Source: a bacterium (lineage in GTDB: Bacteria > Bacillota > Clostridia > Oscillospirales > Oscillospiraceae). From it: a DNA stretch of 64,000 bases. Below, in pieces: positions 39,862-49,465 of this stretch. The translations under genes were made by a program, and so were the position numbers. Positions within the stretch are counted from its first letter, which is position 1. Each line of letters begins with the position of its first letter. The stretch is from NCBI GenBank assembly GCA_004560305.1, contig SFVI01000004.1, positions 1-64,000 of the forward strand, written 5' to 3'. The notes beneath the pieces were generated by a model. That model ran no database searches and was not told the DNA's origin. It saw only the letters and a list, made by a program, of their open reading frames with translations.

Positions 39862-40916
39862 GCATTCTATACGTTATCCTTGCCATCCTGCTTTTCGGTG
39901 TGCTGATTATCGTCCATGAGCTGGGTCACTTCACGGTGGCCAAACTCTGCGGCGTGAAGGTGGAGGAGTTTGCTGTGGGCATGGGCCCCGTCCTCTTCCA
40001 GCGGCAGAAGGGGGAGACCATGTATTCCCTGCGCTGCGTGCCCTTCGGCGGCTTTTGCGCCATGGCCGGGGAGGACGAACACAGCGACGAGCCACGGGCC
40101 TTCACCAATCAGGCGGCCTGGAAGCGGGCGCTGATCCTGGTGGCCGGTTCCTTCATGAACTTCGTGCTGGGGCTGGTGATCGTGCTGGTCCTGTATGCGG
40201 GGGCTGCCGCCTTCCGGGCTCCGGTGATCGCCGACTTCCGGCCGGACTGCCCCTATCAGGGGGAGGACGCCCTGCAGGTAGGGGACCGGTTCTACAGCAT
40301 TGACGGGCACCGCATCTACCAGTATCAGGATGTGGGGGACTTTCTCAGCAAGGGTGACGGCAACCATGATCTGGTTGTGATCCGGGAGGGCAAAAAGGTC
40401 CGCCTGGAGAACTTCCGTTTTGTGCCCCTGGAATATGAAGGGGAGAGCCAGAAGCTCTACGGCTTTTACATGGGCATTGAGGAGGCCACCTTCCCGGTGA
40501 AGCTCCGCTATGCCTGGAACACCACCATGGAGTTTGGCCGCTGGGTCTGGATGGGCCTGCAGGAGCTGGTCAGCGGCAATGTAGGCGTGCAGGATATGGC
40601 AGGCCCGGTGGGCATTGTGGGCATGATGGCGGAAACCGGCGAAAATGCCGCCACCACCGCCGACGCCCTCTACAGCATCTTCTACCTGGGGGCCTTCATC
40701 GCGGTGAACCTGGCCATGATGAATATGCTGCCCATCCCCGCTCTGGACGGCGGCCGGGTATTTTTGCTGCTGGTGACCTGGCTGATCGAGACCGTCACCC
40801 GCAGGAAGCTGAACCCCAAGTACGAGGGCTATATCCATGCCGCCGGCATGATACTGCTGCTGGCGCTGATGGCGTTTGTAATGTTCAATGATATATTCAG
40901 GATCGTGACGAAATGA
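39858..40916 (+). CDS. rseP: RIP metalloprotease RseP (site-2 protease)
   Basis: This 352-residue intramembrane protease cuts anti-sigma factors and signal peptides within the membrane. The zinc motif HELGH is at residues 20-24 in the first helix. A PDZ domain follows (about 120-200; ALQVGDRFYSIDGHRIYQ). NMLPIPALDGGR near residue 290 carries the third ligand Asp. The gene overlaps dxr and ispG by 4 bases each. Confidence 0.95.
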   Translation: MSILYVILAILLFGVLIIVHELGHFTVAKLCGVKVEEFAVGMGPVLFQRQKGETMYSLRCVPFGGFCAMAGEDEHSDEPRAFTNQAAWKRALILVAGSFMNFVLGLVIVLVLYAGAAAFRAPVIADFRPDCPYQGEDALQVGDRFYSIDGHRIYQYQDVGDFLSKGDGNHDLVVIREGKKVRLENFRFVPLEYEGESQKLYGFYMGIEEATFPVKLRYAWNTTMEFGRWVWMGLQELVSGNVGVQDMAGPVGIVGMMAETGENAATTADALYSIFYLGAFIAVNLAMMNMLPIPALDGGRVFLLLVTWLIETVTRRKLNPKYEGYIHAAGMILLLALMAFVMFNDIFRIVTK

Positions 40917-41980
40917 TGGATAAAAGAGATACCGTGAAAAAAATAAACGTGGGCGGGGTGGAGATCGGCGGCGGCGCGCCGGTCTCCGTCCAGACCATGT
41001 GCAACACCAAGACCTGGGACGTGGAGGCCACCGTGGCCCAGATCAAGGCCATGCAGGTGGCGGGGGCGGACATTGTCCGCCTGGCCATCCCGGATATGCG
41101 CGCCGCCCAGGCCATCGCCGCCATCAAGGAGCAGGTCAGCGTCCCCCTGGTGGCGGATATTCATTTTGACCACCGGCTGGCCCTGGCGGTGGCGGAGCGG
41201 GGCATTGACAAGATCCGCATTAACCCCGGCAACATCGGCGGCGCGGAGAACGTGAAGGCGGTGGCGGAGGCCTGCCGGAAACGGAGCATCCCCATCCGCA
41301 TCGGCGTCAACGCCGGCAGTCTGGAGCCACGGCTCATTGAGAAATATGGCCACCCCTGCCCGGAGGCCATGGTGGAGAGCGCCCAGGGCCATGTGGAGCT
41401 GCTGCAGCGCTTTGATTTTGACGACATTTGCCTGTCCATGAAGGCGTCCTCCGTGCCCCTTACGGTGGCGGCCTATCGCCTGGCGGCAGAGCGCTTTGAC
41501 TACCCCCTGCATCTGGGCGTCACCGAAACGGGCACCGAGTGGAACGGCACCATTCAGTCCGCCGTGGGCATCGGCACCCTGCTGTGTGAGGGCATCGGCA
41601 ACACCATCCGGGTCTCCCTGACGGCGGACCCGGTGCGGGAGGTCAGCGCCGGCATCGCCATTGTGAAGGCGGCGGGCCTGCGCCCCGGCGGGGTGAAGTT
41701 CGTGTCCTGCCCCACCTGCGGGCGGACAGAGATCGACCTGATCGGCCTTGCCACCCAGGTGGAGCAGCGGGTGCGGGACATTCCCCGGGACATCACCGTG
41801 GCCGTCATGGGCTGCGTGGTCAACGGCCCAGGCGAAGCCCGGGAAGCCGACTACGGCATTGCCGGCGGCAAGGGCAAGGGCCTGCTCTTTAAGAAGGGCC
41901 AGGTGCTGGGTACATATCCCTATGCCGAGCTTTGCGACCGGCTGGTGGAGCTGATCGAAAGCGACGGAGAGCAGGCATGA
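40913..41980 (+). CDS. ispG: 4-hydroxy-3-methylbut-2-enyl diphosphate synthase
   Basis: This 355-residue 4Fe-4S enzyme performs the penultimate MEP step. VNVGGVEIGGGAPVSVQTMC-like N-terminus, LVADIHFDHRLAL, KIRINPGNIG, SCPTCGRTEIDL and MGCVVNGPGEA are the family signatures; the last two hold the cluster Cys. Its clusters depend on systems such as nifS-iscU in this window. Overlaps rseP and polC by 4 bases each. Confidence 0.97.
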   Translation: MMDKRDTVKKINVGGVEIGGGAPVSVQTMCNTKTWDVEATVAQIKAMQVAGADIVRLAIPDMRAAQAIAAIKEQVSVPLVADIHFDHRLALAVAERGIDKIRINPGNIGGAENVKAVAEACRKRSIPIRIGVNAGSLEPRLIEKYGHPCPEAMVESAQGHVELLQRFDFDDICLSMKASSVPLTVAAYRLAAERFDYPLHLGVTETGTEWNGTIQSAVGIGTLLCEGIGNTIRVSLTADPVREVSAGIAIVKAAGLRPGGVKFVSCPTCGRTEIDLIGLATQVEQRVRDIPRDITVAVMGCVVNGPGEAREADYGIAGGKGKGLLFKKGQVLGTYPYAELCDRLVELIESDGEQA

Positions 41981-44900
41981 GCGAACACACTCCCTTTCTC
42001 ACCATCTTCCCCGGCTGCCAGGCCATCAGCGGCTGCGCCGGAGGGCTGGACAAGAGCTATGTCACCGATGTGCAGATCGACCAGGCAGAGGGGCTGATGA
42101 CCGTCTGCGCCTGGTTCGCGTCCATGCCCTCTCCGGTGGACATCGCTTCCATCTGCGACCGGCTGAAAAATGACTACGGTCTCAGCGGCGTAGGTCTGGT
42201 ACCGGAATATCCCCGGCCCAAGCTGGCCTCTACCGCGGCGGCGGACACCGGCTTCAAGCCCGGCGGCGCCCCCAAGGGGGACGTACTGATGGGCCGGGCC
42301 ATCAAGCAGCGCCCGGTGCCCATGAGCACGGTGACGCTGGAATCCGGCAAGGTGACGGTGGAGGGCGACGTGGTGGCGGTCACCAGCCGCCGCCTGCAAA
42401 AGCGGGGCAGCGCGGTGCTGTGCTTTGACATTACCGACCGCACCAACTCCGTGCGCATCTCCCGCTTTCTCCGCTCGGAGGAGGACCAGAGCATCATTGA
42501 CAGCGTCAACGTGGGGGATCATCTCATCGTCCAGGGGGAGATCATCTATTCCAAGTATGACGACGACATGGTGCTGGACCCCCGGAACATTATGAAGGGC
42601 AAGCGCTATATCCGGCCTGACGAGGCCCCGGTGAAGCGGGTGGAGCTGCATATGCACACCCGTTTTTCCGCCCTGGACGCCCTCACCGACCCGGCCGCCA
42701 TCGTCAAGCGGGCGGCCTATTGGGGCATGCCCGCTATCGCCGTCACCGACCATGGGGTGGCCCAGGCCTTCCCGGATATGTGGAAGGCGGGGAAGAAGCA
42801 CGGCGTGAAGATCATCTACGGGCTGGAGTGCTACTTCGTCAACGACATGGACGGCAACAGCGCCGTCATGGGCAAGAGCAAGCTGCCCCTGGACACAGAG
42901 TTTGTGGCCTTTGACATTGAGACCACCGGTCTCAACGCCCAGACCGACCGCATGACCGAGATCGGCGCGGTGATTTTCTCCGGCGGGGAGATCAAAGAGG
43001 TGTTCAACACCTTTGTGGACCCGGAGCGGCACATTCCCCCGGACATCACCCAGCTCACCGGCATCCGGGACAGCGATGTGGCCGGAGCCCCCAAGGAGAA
43101 GGAAGCCATGGAGATGTTCATGGACTTCATCGGGGACAGGCCCATCATCGCCCACAATGCCCATTTCGATGTGGGCTTCATGAGCGCGGCATCCAGGCGC
43201 CAGGGCTTGAAGTTTTCCCCGGTGTTTCTGGATACCCTGGCCCTTTCTCAGGCCCTGCTGCCGGAGCTGAAGCGCTTCAAGCTGGACATCGTTTCCAACC
43301 ACCTGGGTCTGCCCCAGTTCAACCATCACCGGGCCTCCGACGACGCCATGGTGGTGGCCCGGATGATGGAGAAGTTCCTGCCCATGCTGGCTCAGCAGGG
43401 GGCCCGCACCGTGGACGATATCGAGACGGTGTACCACTCTCTGCGCCGCACGGACGTGGCCAAGAGCTATCATATGATCCTGCTGGTGAAAAACCGGACG
43501 GGTCTGAAAAACCTGTATGAAATGATCTCCCAGTCCTACCTCAAGTACTTCCACCGCAGCCCCACCATCCCCAAGAGCCTGCTGATCCAGCACCGGGAGG
43601 GAATTCTGGTGGGCTCCTCCTGCGGCATGGGGGAGCTGTACGGCGCGGTGATGAAGGGCGCCAGCGACCGGGAGCTGAAAAAAATTGCCAAATTCTACGA
43701 CTATCTGGAGATCCAGCCCATCTGCAACAACGGCTTTCTGGTGGACAACGGCGTGGTGAAGGATGTGTCCGTTTTGCAGGACTACAACCGCACCATTCTG
43801 CGCATCGGGCGGGAGCTGGGCAAGCCGGTGATCGCCGCCTCCGACGTGCATTTCCTGGACCCGGAGGACGAGCAGTACCGCAAGATCCTCCAGGCCGCCA
43901 AAAAGTTCTCCGACGCGGACCGGGGCTGCCCCATCTTCTTCCGCACCACCAACGAGATGCTGGCGGAGTTTGCATATCTGGGCAAGGAGGTGGCCGAGGA
44001 GGTGGTCATCACCAACACCCGGGCCATCGCCGACCAGGTGGAGGAGATCGAGCTGCTGCCCAAGGACCTGTTCCCCCCCAAGATCGAGCATTCCGCCGAG
44101 GATCTGAAGGCTCTGGTTTACGGCAAGATGCACCGCATCTACGGCGAGAACCCGCCCAAGATCGTCCAGGACCGGGTGGATGTGGAACTGAACACCATCC
44201 TGGACCACAACTACGACGTGATTTACATGAGCGCCCAGAAGCTGGTGCAGAACTCGTTGGAGAACGGCTACCTGGTGGGCAGCCGGGGCAGCGTGGGCTC
44301 CTCCCTGGTGGCCTACATGTCCGGCATCACGGAGGTCAACTCCCTGCCGCCCCACTATGTCTGCCCCCAGTGCTGCCACAGCGAGTTCGTGCTGGACGGC
44401 AGCTACGGCTGCGGCGCGGACATGCCGGAGAAGAACTGCCCGGACTGCGGCACGCCCATGAGCCGGGAGGGCTTTGACATCCCCTTTGAGACCTTCCTGG
44501 GCTTCCCCGGCAACGAAAAGACCCCGGATATCGACCTGAATTTCTCCGGCGAGTACCAGGCCAAGGCCCATAAATACACCGAGACCCTTTTCGGCTCCGA
44601 CCATGTGTTCCGGGCCGGCACCATCGGCACCCTGGCGGAAAAGACCGCCTACGGCTATGTGAAGAAATACCTGGAGGAGCGGGGCATCACCGCCACCAAG
44701 GCGGAGGAAAACCGGCTGGCCCAGGGCCTGGTGGGCATCAAGCGCACCACCGGCCAGCACCCCGGCGGACTGGTGGTCATTCCCCAGGATATGGACGTCA
44801 CCGATTTCTGCCCGGTGCAGCACCCGGCGGACGACCCCAACAGCGACATCATCACCACCCATTTTGAATACCACTGCATGGAGGCAAACCTGCTGAAGCT

Positions 44901-45978
44901 GGACGAGCTGGGCCACGATGACCCCACCATGATCCGCATGATGGAGGATCTCACCGGGGTGGACGCCCAGAAGATCTCCCTGTCCGACCCGGAGACCATG
45001 TCCATCTTCACCAGCCCCGCCGCCCTGGGCCTGCCGGATGACGACCCCATCATCGGCAAGACCGGCACCATCGGCGTGCCGGAGTTCGGCACCAACTTCA
45101 CCCGGCAGATGCTGGTGGACACCCAGCCCAGGCAGTTCGACACCCTGGTGCGCCTGTCCGGCTTCAGCCACGGCACCGACGTGTGGGCCGGCAACATCCA
45201 TGACCTGATCGTCAACGGCATCGCTACCGTTAACGAGACGGTGGGCTGCCGGGACGACATCATGCTGTACCTGATCGCCAAGGGCATGGAGCCCTCCCTG
45301 GCCTTCAAGACCATGGAGGCCGTCCGCAAGGGCAAGGTGAAAAAGAGCGGGGAGTTCCCCGGGGACGCGGAGCAGCAGATGCGGGACCTGGGTGTGCCGG
45401 ACTGGTATATCGAGTCCTGCCGCAAAATCGCCTACCTGTTCCCCAAGGCCCACGCGGTGGCCTATGTGATGATGGCCTTCCGCATCGCCTGGTTCAAGGT
45501 CCATGAGCCCCTGGCCTTCTACAGCGCCTACTTCTACCGCCGCAGCCAGAAGGGCGGCTTTGACGCGGCCATGATGACCGTGGGCACCGACGGCGTCCGC
45601 CGGAAGATCCGGGAAATGCGGGGCCGCAGCCTCACCAACAACGAGGAGGACCTGCTGGTGACCCTGGAGGCGGTGTACGAGTTCAACATGCGGGGCTTCG
45701 AGTTCGCCCCCATCGACCTGTACCAGTCTGACGCCATCAAGTTCCAGGTCACCGAGGATGGCCGCCTGCGCCCGCCCTTTGTGTCCATCTCCGGCCTGGG
45801 CGAGACGGCTGCCTGGGATCTGGCCCGCTGCACCGAGGGGGGCAAGCGCTTCATCTCCATTCAGGAGCTGGGCCGGGCCTGCCCCAAGGTGAGCCAGAGC
45901 CATCTGGAGCAGCTGAAGACCCTGGGCGCCCTGGGCGATATGCCGGAGACCAGCCAGCTCAGCTTTTTCGAAATGTAA
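41977..45978 (+). CDS. polC: DNA polymerase III alpha subunit, PolC type
   Basis: This 1333-residue Gram-positive replicase has an N-terminal region, an OB fold (about 120-215), and a PHP domain starting VELHMHTRFSALDALTDP. The 3'-5' exonuclease inserted in PHP (FVAFDIETTGLNAQTDRMTE through HNAHFDVGFM) is followed by palm, thumb and finger parts (GSRGSVGSSLVAYMSG; PDIDLNFSGEYQ). A zinc-binding motif (CPQCCHSEFV..CPDCG) lies near residue 800. It is about 100 residues shorter than Bacillus PolC, mostly at the N-terminus. ATG 41977 overlaps ispG by 4 bases. It ends the long operon with a terminator. Confidence 0.98.
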   Translation: MSEHTPFLTIFPGCQAISGCAGGLDKSYVTDVQIDQAEGLMTVCAWFASMPSPVDIASICDRLKNDYGLSGVGLVPEYPRPKLASTAAADTGFKPGGAPKGDVLMGRAIKQRPVPMSTVTLESGKVTVEGDVVAVTSRRLQKRGSAVLCFDITDRTNSVRISRFLRSEEDQSIIDSVNVGDHLIVQGEIIYSKYDDDMVLDPRNIMKGKRYIRPDEAPVKRVELHMHTRFSALDALTDPAAIVKRAAYWGMPAIAVTDHGVAQAFPDMWKAGKKHGVKIIYGLECYFVNDMDGNSAVMGKSKLPLDTEFVAFDIETTGLNAQTDRMTEIGAVIFSGGEIKEVFNTFVDPERHIPPDITQLTGIRDSDVAGAPKEKEAMEMFMDFIGDRPIIAHNAHFDVGFMSAASRRQGLKFSPVFLDTLALSQALLPELKRFKLDIVSNHLGLPQFNHHRASDDAMVVARMMEKFLPMLAQQGARTVDDIETVYHSLRRTDVAKSYHMILLVKNRTGLKNLYEMISQSYLKYFHRSPTIPKSLLIQHREGILVGSSCGMGELYGAVMKGASDRELKKIAKFYDYLEIQPICNNGFLVDNGVVKDVSVLQDYNRTILRIGRELGKPVIAASDVHFLDPEDEQYRKILQAAKKFSDADRGCPIFFRTTNEMLAEFAYLGKEVAEEVVITNTRAIADQVEEIELLPKDLFPPKIEHSAEDLKALVYGKMHRIYGENPPKIVQDRVDVELNTILDHNYDVIYMSAQKLVQNSLENGYLVGSRGSVGSSLVAYMSGITEVNSLPPHYVCPQCCHSEFVLDGSYGCGADMPEKNCPDCGTPMSREGFDIPFETFLGFPGNEKTPDIDLNFSGEYQAKAHKYTETLFGSDHVFRAGTIGTLAEKTAYGYVKKYLEERGITATKAEENRLAQGLVGIKRTTGQHPGGLVVIPQDMDVTDFCPVQHPADDPNSDIITTHFEYHCMEANLLKLDELGHDDPTMIRMMEDLTGVDAQKISLSDPETMSIFTSPAALGLPDDDPIIGKTGTIGVPEFGTNFTRQMLVDTQPRQFDTLVRLSGFSHGTDVWAGNIHDLIVNGIATVNETVGCRDDIMLYLIAKGMEPSLAFKTMEAVRKGKVKKSGEFPGDAEQQMRDLGVPDWYIESCRKIAYLFPKAHAVAYVMMAFRIAWFKVHEPLAFYSAYFYRRSQKGGFDAAMMTVGTDGVRRKIREMRGRSLTNNEEDLLVTLEAVYEFNMRGFEFAPIDLYQSDAIKFQVTEDGRLRPPFVSISGLGETAAWDLARCTEGGKRFISIQELGRACPKVSQSHLEQLKTLGALGDMPETSQLSFFEM

Positions 45979-45986
45979 CGGTTAAA

Positions 45987-46030
45987 CAGCCCCGCTTCCG
46001 CCGGCCTGGCGGAGCGGGGCTGATTTTGTT
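45987..46030 (+). terminator. polC terminator
   Basis: CAGCCCCGCTTCCGCC pairs with GGCGGAGCGGGGCTG around GGCCT with one bulge, followed by ATTTTGTTTG. Confidence 0.9.
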
Positions 46031-46052
46031 TGTGAAAGTTTTGTAACGCTTC

Positions 46053-46082
46053 TTGCGGCGAGGGGGAGAGCTGGTGTAATAT
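46053..46082 (+). promoter_or_regulatory. Predicted promoter of the beta-CASP nuclease gene
   Basis: TTGCGG (46053-46058), 18 bases, TAATAT (46077-46082), 45 bases before the gene. Confidence 0.5.
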
Positions 46083-46126
46083 AGACACACCGAAAATCTG
46101 AACATGGAACAGAAGGAGCGTTTTAT

Positions 46127-47731
46127 ATGAAGATCACATTTCTGGGCGCCGCCCATGAGGTCACCGGCAGCTGCACCTATATCCAGGTGGGGGACAAAAA
46201 AGGCATCGTGGACTGCGGCATGGAGCAGGGACGGGACCTGTTTGAAAACGAACCCCTGCCCGTCCCTGCCGGGGAGCTGGACTTTGTGCTACTGACCCAC
46301 GCCCATATCGACCATTCCGGCCATCTGCCCCTGCTGTACAAGCAGGGCTTCCGGGGCTCGGTCTATGCCACCGCCGCCACCTGCTCCCTGTGCGACATCA
46401 TGCTGCGTGACAGCGCCAACATCCAGATGTCCGAGGCGGAGTGGAAAAGCCGCAAATCCCTGCGCAACGGCGGGCCGGAGGTGGAGCCCCTGTACGACCT
46501 GGAGGACGTGGCCGGGCTGATGGGCTGCATGATCCCCTGCCCCTACGGCAAGGCCATCCAGGTGAACGACTGCGTCAGCATCCGCTTCACCGATGTGGGC
46601 CATCTGCTGGGCTCCGCCGCCATTGAGGTCTGGCTTACGGAAAACGGCCAGACCCGGAAGCTCTGCTTCAGCGGCGATGTGGGCAACCTGAACCAGCCCA
46701 TCCTCCGGGATCCCCAGCCGGTGAAGGACGCCCAGTATCTGGTAATCGAATCCACCTACGGCGACCGGAACCACAGCACGGAGCGGGTGGACTATGTCTC
46801 TGCCCTGGCCAGCCGCATCCAGGCCACCCTGGACAAGGGCGGCAACCTGGTGATCCCTTCCTTCGCTGTGGGCCGCACCCAGGAGATGCTGTACTTCATC
46901 CGGGAGATCAAGGAGCGGGGCCTGGTCACCGGCCACGGCGATTTCCCCGTGTATGTGGACAGCCCCCTGGCCATTGAGGCCACCACCGTCTTCCTCCAGT
47001 GCGACACCCAATTCCTGGATGAGGATATGCAGAAGCTGATCCGCTCCGGCGTGAACCCGCTGGTGTTCCCCGGCCTGGAGCTGGCGGTCAGCCAGGAGGA
47101 GTCCAAGGCCATCAACGAGGATAAGACCCCCAAGGTCATCCTCTCCGCCAGCGGCATGTGCGACGCCGGCCGTATCCGCCACCACCTGAAGCACAACCTG
47201 TGGCGCAGCGAGTGCTGCATCCTGTTCGTAGGCTATCAGTCCGAGGGTACCCTGGGCCGCAGTCTGGTGGACGGGGCGAAAAAAGTGAAGCTGTTTAACG
47301 AGGAGATCCAGGTCAACGCCGCCATCGACGTACTGCCCGGCGTCAGCGGCCACGCGGATAAGGACGGGCTGATCGCCTGGCTCCAGGCCTTCGCGCAGAA
47401 GCCGGAGCTGGTCTTTGTCAACCACGGCGACCCGGAGGCTGCCGATGCTTTCGTCGCCTGCCTCAATGACCAGCTGGGCTACCGGGCTGCCGCCCCCTAC
47501 AGCGGCTCCCGCTTCGATTTGCTCTCCGGACAGTGGGAGCGGATCGCCGAGCCGAAACCCATCAAAAAGGCCGGACCCAAGGCCCGCACCGTCAGCAAAG
47601 CCTTTGAACGGCTGCTGGCTGCGGCGGAGCGGCTGCTCAATATCAGCAAGACCCTGGAAGGCCGCCCCAACCGTGTGCTGGAGGGCTTCGCAAGGGATAT
47701 CGACAGGCTGTCGGATAAGATGGAAAAATGA
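46127..47731 (+). CDS. MBL-fold beta-CASP RNA nuclease (CPSF73/YSH1-like)
   Basis: This 534-residue metallo-beta-lactamase nuclease has zinc motif LTHAHIDHSGHLP near residue 57, DVGHLLGSAAIEV, the beta-CASP Asp/Glu block VIESTYGDRNH, PSFAVGRTQE, and motifs ILSASGMCDAGRIRHHLKHN and GHADKDGL. Relatives process RNA 3' ends or act as exonucleases; this one is of the bacterial COG1236 type, distinct from RNase J. A helical, basic C-terminal tail (about 470-534) may aid RNA binding. AGAAGGAGCG precedes the ATG. Confidence 0.92.
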   Translation: MKITFLGAAHEVTGSCTYIQVGDKKGIVDCGMEQGRDLFENEPLPVPAGELDFVLLTHAHIDHSGHLPLLYKQGFRGSVYATAATCSLCDIMLRDSANIQMSEAEWKSRKSLRNGGPEVEPLYDLEDVAGLMGCMIPCPYGKAIQVNDCVSIRFTDVGHLLGSAAIEVWLTENGQTRKLCFSGDVGNLNQPILRDPQPVKDAQYLVIESTYGDRNHSTERVDYVSALASRIQATLDKGGNLVIPSFAVGRTQEMLYFIREIKERGLVTGHGDFPVYVDSPLAIEATTVFLQCDTQFLDEDMQKLIRSGVNPLVFPGLELAVSQEESKAINEDKTPKVILSASGMCDAGRIRHHLKHNLWRSECCILFVGYQSEGTLGRSLVDGAKKVKLFNEEIQVNAAIDVLPGVSGHADKDGLIAWLQAFAQKPELVFVNHGDPEAADAFVACLNDQLGYRAAAPYSGSRFDLLSGQWERIAEPKPIKKAGPKARTVSKAFERLLAAAERLLNISKTLEGRPNRVLEGFARDIDRLSDKMEK

Positions 47732-47751
47732 GGCACGGCCTCGGTTTTTCG

Positions 47752-47780
47752 TTGACATAACTTCGAAGCTGTGTTACCAT
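47752..47780 (+). promoter_or_regulatory. Predicted promoter of the pseudokinase-lectin gene
   Basis: TTGACA (47752-47757), 17 bases, TACCAT (47775-47780), 38 bases before the gene. Confidence 0.5.
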
Positions 47781-47817
47781 AACAACAAACGTGCGTAACA
47801 TGACAGGAGGCATTCCC

Positions 47818-49377
47818 ATGGCAAAAACCATGTTTGATCCGGCCCAGGTGCTAGGCAAGCGCATTGTCGGCATGTCCCAGCAGGGCGTGTGTGAGTTCGC
47901 GTCCAAGCTGTGCGGCTGCATCGAGGCCCAGGTGGGCAGCCAGAGCTACCGGGGCGGCATTTTCCCGGAAAATATCAGCGTGGATGAGGAAGGCAATATC
48001 GGCATCGGCCCCGCCGCCGCCAGTGACTGGCAGGGGCGGGAGCTGGATTTCCTGGCGCCGGAGCTGTATTGGCGGGGCCAGCCCTCCGCCGCGTCGGACG
48101 TGTATTCCGTGGGTATGCTGATGTACTATGCCCTCTCCGGCGGCAAGCTGCCCTACGAGGGGGAATGTGAGGATCCACAGCTGCGCCGCATGGGCGGGGA
48201 GGATCTGCCGGCCCCCAAGGGCACCGGCCGCCGCCTGAAGGAGATCATGGAAAAGGCCCTGCGTTTTCAGAGCGCCCAGCGCTTCCAAAGTCTGGGGGAG
48301 ATGCAGGCCGCTTTGGACAGCTGCATCAAAAATCTCTACCTCAATGGCGAGCCTTCTGCCGAGGCCATTTTCAAGAAAAATGACGACGATCTCAGCGAGA
48401 TCGAGCGGATGATGGTGGGCATCATTGAAAAGGGGGACGAGGCCCCGGAGGAAAACGGCGGCGACGGCGAGGACGTGAAGGTCTACGCTCCTTCCACCCC
48501 CATTGCCGACGCCAAGGCCGCCGCCCGGGCCCAGGCCCAGGACCCGGCCCAGATCATTGCCCAAAAGCTGAAGGAGCAGGGCAGTCCTGCCGTGCCCAAG
48601 CTGCGGGAGGAGAAAAACCCGGAGCTGGCGCCCATCAGTCCCCTGCGCCATGAGGTCAAGACCCCGCCGGTGCAGTATACAAGGAATGTGGAGCGGGAGA
48701 AGAAAATCGCCGAGGATGTGAAAAAGCGCCGCCGCCGTCCGTTGGCGGTGATCCTGGTGCTGTGCGCGCTGCTGATCGTGGTGGCCATCGTCTTTAATGC
48801 CATGCTGAAGGATATCCAGCAGATCCGGGGCAAGGCCACCCCGACCCCGGCGCCGACGGATATCTACCTCAGCACCATGGCCCCGGAGCCCACCACCGAT
48901 CCCAACGACCCCTACGGCCTCTTCATCGAGAAGCCGGAGAAGCCGGAGGCCTCTGCTGCTCCGGAGGAAAGCCCCGCACCCCGGGAGCACGGCTATGAGC
49001 TGGTGGTGGCGGATGTGAGCTGGACCGAGGCGGCCCAGCGCTGCCAGGAGATGGGCGGCCGGCTGGTCACCATCAATGACGAGGAAGAGTTCAACACCGT
49101 CATTGCCCTGGCGGAGGAGCAGGGGGTGCCCCGGCTCTGGATCGGCTGCCACCGGGTAAACGGCCAGCTGGTGTGGGAGGACGGAACCACCGGCTATGAA
49201 GCCTGGGCCAAGGGCGAGCCCACCTATGTGGACATCAACGACCAGGTGGCCGAGGACTACGTCATGCTGTGGGACAACAATGGCTGGGGCTATAACGACA
49301 ACCGCAACGACCCCATTGCCGACTATCCCCAGTGGTACTCCGGCACCGTGGGCTTCGTGTGCGAATACGGTGAGTAA
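47818..49377 (+). CDS. Membrane receptor-like protein: kinase C-lobe remnant plus C-type lectin domain
   Basis: This 519-residue protein has a cytoplasmic part of about 305 residues. It resembles only the C-lobe of a Ser/Thr kinase: LAPELYWRG at 79-86, then SAASDVYSVGMLMYYALSGG and KIMEKALRFQSAQRFQSL-like helices. The glycine loop, VAIK Lys, HRD and DFG motifs are absent and there is room for only about 80 residues before APE, so it cannot be an ordinary active kinase. A charged linker and RRRRPLAVILVLCALLIVVA membrane helix (about 305-330) follow, then a Thr/Pro/Glu linker and an external C-type lectin-like domain (about 395-519; DVSWTEAAQRCQEMGGRLVT, RLWIGCHR, WEDGTTGYEAW). GGAGG precedes ATG 47818. 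Ligand and signalling role are unknown. Confidence 0.85.
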   Translation: MAKTMFDPAQVLGKRIVGMSQQGVCEFASKLCGCIEAQVGSQSYRGGIFPENISVDEEGNIGIGPAAASDWQGRELDFLAPELYWRGQPSAASDVYSVGMLMYYALSGGKLPYEGECEDPQLRRMGGEDLPAPKGTGRRLKEIMEKALRFQSAQRFQSLGEMQAALDSCIKNLYLNGEPSAEAIFKKNDDDLSEIERMMVGIIEKGDEAPEENGGDGEDVKVYAPSTPIADAKAAARAQAQDPAQIIAQKLKEQGSPAVPKLREEKNPELAPISPLRHEVKTPPVQYTRNVEREKKIAEDVKKRRRRPLAVILVLCALLIVVAIVFNAMLKDIQQIRGKATPTPAPTDIYLSTMAPEPTTDPNDPYGLFIEKPEKPEASAAPEESPAPREHGYELVVADVSWTEAAQRCQEMGGRLVTINDEEEFNTVIALAEEQGVPRLWIGCHRVNGQLVWEDGTTGYEAWAKGEPTYVDINDQVAEDYVMLWDNNGWGYNDNRNDPIADYPQWYSGTVGFVCEYGE

Positions 49378-49465
49378 GCCCGGCATAAGCGGATAATGAA
49401 GAATGATACCGGCTGCCCATTCAGGCAATGGGCAGCCGGACGGACAAGATAAATGGAGAATGACA

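Noticed and set aside
41920..45903. A 1327-codon open frame on the minus strand opposite polC
   Set aside because: It is antisense to an unmistakable PolC. In GC-rich DNA with GC-biased third positions the opposite frame lacks stops. The translation is low-complexity, rich in Ala, Gly, Val, His and Gln, with no domains.
49403..49465. A longer N-terminus for the GNAT protein starting at 49403
   Set aside because: No ribosome binding site; the added residues (MIPAAHSGNGQPDGQ) are not GNAT-like.
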